Shown piece by piece: positions 59,054 to 64,000 of a DNA stretch of 64,000 nt. Position numbers and translations under genes: made by a program. This DNA is from Thereva unica (Eukaryota > Arthropoda > Insecta > Diptera > Therevidae): positions 160,719,850 through 160,783,849 of the forward strand of contig OX465283.1 in NCBI GenBank assembly GCA_949987705.1, in the 5' to 3' direction. The first letter of the stretch is position 1. Each line of letters opens with the position of its first letter. The notes below the pieces were generated by a model that ran no database searches, was not told the origin of the DNA, and was given only the letters and a program-made list of their open reading frames with translations.

Positions 59054-60233
59054 TTAGCCAACGGTCTTGGACTTGCTGGCATAAACTTTACTTCTCTGAA
59101 TAATGCCACAGAAAACACAACGTGTCTCGAGAGCTGCAAGAACTTCATCGTGGCGGCTGCAATGTGCGCCGTCTTGTTGAAAATATAAGTTCGTCAGAAA
59201 ATTTTCATAGATATATGGGGCATTCCACCTCAAGTGTTCCCACCTCAAAAACGAAGCATTTTTTATTTAAAATTGTAAGTCCGAAGATTTGTTGATAATG
59301 GAAAGCAAAGAACACGTATCCTTATGTATTTTTTCCGTACTTTCCAAAAAAAAATATATAAACAATTTCCAATGACATTTTGTAACATTTTTTTTAATTT
59401 AAACTTTGTTAATAACATTTTTTTAACAAGAGCCTGTTGGGATTTGTTTCAAACTTACCTTATAATACGGTTCATTCCCTCCCCTACAAAAAAGTATATA
59501 TAGTATTTTATGGGCAAAGTTGAATTTCTTCTCTTTTTGAGGCTCCAAACCCAAAGCGTCAAAGTAAAAATGTTCTATATAGAACATTTTTACTTTGACG
59601 CTTTGGGTTTGGAGCCTCAAAAAGAGAAGAAATTCAACTTTGCCCATAAAATACTATATATACTTTTTTGTAGGGGAGGGAATGAACCGTATTATAAGGT
59701 AAGTTTGAAACAAATCCCAACAGGCTCTTGTTAAAAAAATGTTATTAACAAAGTTTAAATTAAAAAAAATGTTACAAAATGTCATTGGAAATTGTTTATA
59801 TATTTTTTTTTGGAAAGTACGGAAAAAATACATAAGGATACGTGTTCTTTGCTTTCCATTATCAACAAATCTTCGGACTTACAATTTTAAATAAAAAATG
59901 CTTCGTTTTTGAGGTGGGAACACTTGAGGTGGAATGCCCCATATGCATCGTCGACGGTTTCTCCAACTTTGAAGAAAAATGGTCCGATGATGGACTTTCA
60001 TCACACTCTGGCCCAAAAAGTGAATCTGTCATCGTGCAGTGGTATTTCGCCAATAAAGTGTGCTCCCTCTGTTCCCCAAATTCGACAGTTTTGTTTATTA
60101 ACTCCGGCAAAGAGTGTAAAATGAGCTTCGTTCGTCATCAAAATTTTGTCCTAAAAATTTTCACAATTGAACGAATGTTTTCAATGTAAAGCGCTACAAG
60201 TTCATCGTGTTCTTTTGGTGTGTATTGATTCAT
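59054..60233 (-). pseudogene. Tc1/mariner-superfamily transposase, split by a palindrome
   Basis: Minus strand, right part (60233-59945): M-N-Q-Y-T-P-K-E-H-D-E-L-V-A-L-Y-I-E-N (DNA-binding start), then after a gap and frame change N-E-A-H-F-T-L, K-Q-N-C-R-I-W-G and I-I-G-P-F-F-F, which match an IS630/Tc1/mariner DDE region near the first catalytic Asp. Left part (59212-59054): L-Y-F-Q-Q-D-G-A-H-C (the Q-D-G-A block) and S-K-V-Y-A, with the stretch between them shortened. Stops and deletions show it is dead. The 732-bp palindrome 59213-59944 interrupts it between these parts, so that insertion came later. Confidence 0.8.
59213..59944. mobile_element. Perfect 732-bp palindrome
   Basis: Two arms of 366 bp are exact reverse complements, centred between 59578 and 59579 in 'gttctatatagaac'. 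Every stretch compared matched, including homopolymers. The interior beyond the flanking 'atat' begins 'ggggcattccacctcaagtg'. Frames at 59423-59647 (-) and 59510-59734 (+) encode the same peptide because of the symmetry and are not genes. It sits within the transposase pseudogene. It may be a recent palindromic transposon or an assembly fold-back. Confidence 0.85.
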
Positions 60234-60239
60234 AGCTAA

Positions 60240-60630
60240 AATGGTAATGAATGACGTTTCAGAAACTTGTACATTTGTCGAAATCGGTTTAAAAATGTTA
60301 GAGTTATTCAATGTTGAAAAACCGAAGGTCTAGATGGCGCACTCTGTACGTTTCGGAATGAATATGACCAGATCAAAAGATTTTAACGTGTCTTAAGTAA
60401 GTATTCTTTCAATCTAATGCGGTAAACATGCTACAAAGTCTACCTCAACGACGTACCGTGTTGGGAAAGAAGTAAGAAACATATCAAGGAGATGGGCTCC
60501 TCGGCTTGCAGCGTCAAGAACTCTAGAAGGATAATTTACAATAGAGTTGCACTTTTAAAAACATTTTCGGATTCACGGTACTAGTAAACTTTCCACTAAA
60601 ACCACTTACAATGATATAAAAAATGATCAA
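60240..60630. other. Upstream part of transposase element, no other gene
   Basis: Probably the 5' region of the transposase pseudogene, running to an unknown end; no gene recognised. Confidence 0.35.
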
Positions 60631-60637
60631 ACGATTT

Positions 60638-60643
60638 TTTATT
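60638..60643 (-). terminator. Possible polyadenylation signal, gene 6
   Basis: AATAAA on the minus strand 113 nt after the stop; an ATTAAA is nearer, at 60657-60662. Confidence 0.5.
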
Positions 60644-60755
60644 ATTTATCTAAAAATTTAATTAATGCAAGCCACATGGCCTTCGTCATAAGTTATATAA
60701 CGTAGGAATTAAATTCAAGGAACTTTTCGGATATATTAACGTCTAACTACTTAAA

Positions 60756-61620
60756 CTACAAATTTGGTAAATACGCAGCAGTATTGAGCACTGAACTATG
60801 CGAGGGTATTCCCGAGTTACTAGCACCATGCTGTCCCAATGAACCAATTACGGACGACACAGAGGCTACACTTTCATCTGACACTTGAGTCGTACCTCCC
60901 AGGACATCGTACTGAGCTAAGTGTAAAGGAGTATAAAAAGGACCTTTTAAAATAAAATGAAAAAAAGTTAAATTACCCTGAATTCGCTGTTGAGCCAGTG
61001 CTGCCTCCTCCTGCGTTTTATACCGTATGAAGAACACTTCCGGCTTGATGGGCTGTGGCGGCGGTACATCGACTTCAGCTTCAATATTTGGTGGATCTGC
61101 TTTCTTCACTAAAACATAAATAACAGTTCTCTCTTCCTGTTGCGGCTGCGTCAAGGAAATTTTAGTAGGACGTCCGGCATTGGAAGGAGCTTTGATAAAA
61201 ATCACATGGTAGTTCTTTCGCGGAGGCCCAAGGCTTAGGCGTTTTATGTGGACTTCTTCCTTCTCCTCTGGAGCCGAGTGGAAGTAAAAGTATTTCGTTA
61301 CTATCGGCTTTGGTGCACTGTTTTGGAACGTTTGCCCCAATTCTGAATGGTATTGATGAAATTGATTCGAAGATGAAAAGGTCGGGTTTCTGTTGTAGTT
61401 ATATCCTTTTAGATCATAGTGGAAGTTAGAAACAAACTGTGTCGAAGGTTTTATCCTTTTCGGTGCTGGATTGGGTATATTCCATGGATGCGAGTAAATA
61501 TATCCTTGTTGACTAGCGGTTGTAGCAAAGACGAAATTTAAAATCTAATTAATAAAATAAAATAAGAAAAAACCCGATTTTTTTTTAATTTCAAAAATCA
61601 CAAACCAAAAAAAAGTGCAT
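60756..61620 (-). CDS. Tweedle cuticular protein with in-frame intron (gene 6)
   Basis: 247 residues after splicing. Minus-strand exons are 61606-61620, 60977-61544 and 60756-60916, with introns of 61 and 60 nt. Signal peptide M-H-F-F-L / I-L-N-F-V-F-A-T-T-A-S (1-16). The first donor is GTTTGT, less usual than the others. The N-terminal arm is the least repetitive (His/Asn/Ser/Tyr-rich) and carries two G-Y-x-Y motifs (19-22 and 52-55). Blocks: K-Y-F-Y-F-H-S-A-P (89-97), L-G-P-P-R-K-N-Y (110-117), E-E-R-T-V-I-Y-V-L (142-150; K-to-R) and P-E-V-F-F-I-R-Y-K-T (173-182). Intron 2 is 60 nt and has no stop, so the unspliced reading continues; the homologous junction in the five sisters supports splicing. 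Ends A-Y-L-P-N-L. Convergent with gene 5. Confidence 0.93.
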
Positions 61621-61651
61621 TACAGATGTTTATCTTGCGAACAATCGAACC

Positions 61652-61690
61652 AACTGAAAGTAGGCTTCCTTGGATTTCTACTTATAAATA
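61652..61690 (-). promoter_or_regulatory. Core promoter of gene 6 (TATA + initiator)
   Basis: TATAAG (61686-61681, part of TTTATAAG from 61688) and TCAGTT (61657-61652) with A at 61655. Spacing is 31-33 bp; leader about 35 nt. Confidence 0.75.
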
Positions 61691-61699
61691 CCAACACTG

Positions 61700-62395
61700 G
61701 TAAATTTTTCAGTTTCAAAAAATTCCCTTCATCAGTGTCCACCCGCCGCCATAACGACTAACGAGTCGCCATTATGCGAGATTTTGAAACATTTTTCCTA
61801 GTGACAAGGAAACGAACGATAATAAATTTGAAGTCGTTAGAGACGCACGCCATGTAAGGTGGCTTCTTTATTGACAATATTTTACCGCGAAATCGGCGAA
61901 TACCTAAAATCAGATTCAAAAGTGATTAGACCATTAATGTGACAAGCTACTGGAAATATTTAATTGCTGCGAACGGAACGGGAAGGGCCGCCTGTGGGTC
62001 TTCTTTTGTTTATTTGGTTAGAGTCTTTTATTTAGACGCGCGCAGCTTAGAGGCGGGTTGAATTCGGTTGAGTTATAATTATTGAATTTACTACGTGGCC
62101 CAATACTTTTAACATTTTTATTAAAATGGCGCAATACTCATTCGGAGGTAATCTGATCATCAACTAAACAAAACCCGTTGGGAATTTATAGTAACAACCC
62201 ACAACGCATGCGAATTGGATTATTAACAATAGTATGGAATAAGATTCCATAAATTTATGGAATTCATTCATTATTTTTATGGCAACCAATAAATAAGATT
62301 TTTTGACTGGTCGCGTGTGCTGCTAGAAAGACGAGTTCGAAACGGTGAAGCATGCCAGTTAAGCTTATAGTAATTAATAAAGAAAACTTTCTCCA
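61700..62395. other. Intergenic DNA, no gene recognised
   Basis: Upstream flank of gene 6. Short frames only. Confidence 0.4.
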
Positions 62396-62400
62396 TATGT

Positions 62401-62747
62401 TAATACCCCGGCTTCACAGGCCTTAGATCAATAAATTTTAGTTCAATCCGCCTAAGTAGCTTCACCGGCTGACATGTTCAGTTCGTGCTTGAAATTTTTG
62501 TTGCCTTTTCGCCAGAAGTTAGAAATGCAAAAGCTCACTGGAATAACATTCCATTATTCCAGTTGATTACTTTTTTTTGAGCGAGCTTTTACTCTCAACC
62601 TCAGTTTCATGTTCTGTTGGGCGAAGTCAGGCTTGATTTTTCCTGAGTTCAATTTCTGCAAATTTATGCGAACTGAAGTTAAAATTGATATTCAGTAGAC
62701 CAATTCGCTCGAACTTGCGCAGTTCGGCCGGTGAAGCCGGGGTATTA
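62401..62747. mobile_element. Inverted-repeat-ended element
   Basis: 'taataccccggcttcac' (62401-62417) is repeated inverted at 62731-62747. The right half (from about 62611) matches the repeat at 11592-11750. Putative non-autonomous element. Confidence 0.55.
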
Positions 62748-63099
62748 GGCATCAGGCAAGCCAAACTGAATATTTTTAAAAGCCCTCCCCCTGTGGAGGA
62801 GTCTCTCAATTTGGCTGAACTAGGGAAGGGTTTGGGTTTGAAGGAGTGCAGGTGATTGATATCGTGCATTTCAACCGCTAACACTCCAAAAAAAGCTATA
62901 AAGAACCTGCTTGATGCAAGAGCCCTGGGTGCGGGGGCAAAACATAATAGGGCACTCGGGCAGACAATACAACACCTTTTACCGCCCCTCGGATCAATGT
63001 AAGCCTGAATTTTGGGAAGGGTCTTCTTAGCTTCAGCCTATATGGCTCATGATTTGCTTGCACCCCAAGGGTGTTCAGGTAGCTGACAAAAGCACTAAA

Positions 63100-63700
63100 A
63101 TCAAATGGGGCAACGTTTTGGGTAAGGAACGAGAAAGTAGAGTCACTATTCGATTATATCATTAATTCCAACCTAGGGGTGTGTAACCGGGCAAACCACA
63201 AACTTCGTACTAGCAAACACGGAAAATTTTCCAAGGTTGGGATGAAGTGTTGGACATCACGGACACGGACACATTTATTGTAGAAAACTGGTGGGTATCA
63301 GATCAAGTGTCCTTTTCGGACCACCGCTTGATAAGCTTCAGGGTAAATCTGCAGGTTGAAGCTCCTCAACGCCCAGAAACCCAAGAAGGACTGACTGAAA
63401 GAAGTTCGGACAGGTTGTGAGAGTGAAACTCTCTAGAGGGCGTCCACAGGAAATAATATACCTTATAGATAAAATCTAAGAGAGTCAATACTTTCAAAGA
63501 CTGCCTACAGTTGCACCAGAAAGCCATTGCCTTAACCAAGAGAGATACCTGGCAGGGATATTTCCTATCTATAGAAAGTCTAGGAGACTCTGCCAGATTA
63601 TACAAGATCCTCTCCAAAGAACACGCCAGTCCGTCCTTTATAACAAAAAGGCCAACGAAGCTTGGATAGAATCGTAGGCCGAATCTATAGAACTACTAGC
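63100..63700 (+). pseudogene. LINE endonuclease fragment
   Basis: The plus strand encodes E-S-L-F-D-Y-I-I-N-S-N-L-G-V-C-N (endonuclease core), then E-N-W-W-V-S-D-Q-V-S-F-S-D-H-R-L-I-S-F-R-V, with the S-D-H catalytic motif. It then runs into K-K-A-N-E-A-W toward the RT. Frames change. Resembles the I/R1-like family also represented at 25390-27750, but not shown to be the same element. Confidence 0.75.
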
Positions 63701-63789
63701 TGGGACCCGGTGCGCCTACGCTGCACCCATAAGTCAATAGTAAACAATAAAAACCATCCATTGACTTAATATTTTTCGAGATATGAATT

Positions 63790-64000
63790 TTACACAGATG
63801 AAATGCCTCAAAGAACATGGGTCTTGCGTCGGCCGCCATGAATCGGTATATTGAGTCTACTACATTGCTTATTGTATTCTACTTATCATACTCTTTAATT
63901 TGATACCCATGTTAAGGGGGTTGTGAAGAAAGTGGTAATCCGGCCTCTTTAGACGGCCGCCATGGATCTAAAGATATTTTTTGTATACTACATTGTTTAT
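63790..64000 (-). repeat. 'ggtatcaaat' dispersed repeat, inverted copy
   Basis: 'atttgatacccatgtt' and 'ggccgccat' on the plus strand mirror the repeat at 58140-58310. It continues past the window edge. Confidence 0.5.

Noticed and set aside
59423..59734. Two identical 74-residue open frames on opposite strands
   Set aside because: They are the two arms of the perfect palindrome, with no homology to known proteins; not genes.

Overview
The window looks like TE-rich insect nuclear DNA, most likely from a fly. It is AT-rich, with short spliced introns, arthropod TATA + TCAKTY-like promoters and many decayed transposons. The species cannot be determined from the sequence. The only host genes I can support are six members of the Tweedle (DUF243) cuticular-protein family. 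They lie at 7402-8264 (+), 22776-23648 (-), 40136-41179 (+), 44587-45392 (-), 51128-51954 (+) and 60756-61620 (-). I rebuilt each model by hand from splice sites. All six have the same plan: a tiny first coding exon (5 codons, or 7 in the fifth gene), a phase-0 intron inside the signal peptide, a large second exon carrying the four Tweedle blocks, a phase-1 intron just after an I-Q dipeptide, and a third exon starting A-Q-Y-D. The spliced proteins are 240, 248, 306, 230, 240 and 247 residues. A TATA-like box lies 31-33 bp upstream of an initiator-like motif before every gene.

The genes strictly alternate in strand (+ - + - + -), giving three convergent pairs. They are separated by about 3.4 to 14.5 kb of repeats, while their introns are only 51-81 nt. 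The products are predicted secreted, chitin-associated proteins of larval or soft cuticle. They share the central domain but differ in their low-complexity arms: Pro/Gly-rich, Gly/Ser/Asn-rich, Gly-rich or mixed. This suggests one structural module with varied flanks, but expression cannot be read from the DNA.

Between the genes are: jockey-like LINE fragments (3.9-5.9, 21.6-21.8 and 31.8 kb); an RNase H-bearing LINE on the minus strand (25.4-27.7 kb) and a piece of a similar element at 63.1-63.7 kb; endonuclease/RT LINE fragments (39.2-39.6, 41.8-42.6 and 48.2-49.1 kb); and a nearly whole but decayed RTE-like LINE at 52.2-55.4 kb, interrupted by other DNA. An internally deleted short copy of the RTE-like LINE lies at 38.2 kb, and another copy with target-site duplications is nested in the jockey-like element at 5.15 kb. 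There is also a Helitron-type PIF1 helicase fragment (20.4-20.8 kb), a Tc1/mariner-superfamily transposase pseudogene split by a perfect 732-bp palindrome (59.2-59.9 kb), a tRNA-like SINE head (28.8 kb), and many MITE-like inverted-repeat elements, several with TA or 3-bp TAA/TTA target duplications. A 2.7-kb array of about 23 copies of a 118-bp monomer (14.36-17.09 kb) shows higher-order structure and seems to sit inside a larger mobile element that ends with a (GACA)n tract.

I saw no CRISPR array, rRNA or intact tRNA gene, and no intact transposase or reverse transcriptase. The most interesting host feature is the alternating Tweedle cluster with its shared promoter and exon plan. The most interesting repeat features are the perfect palindrome and the higher-order minisatellite.
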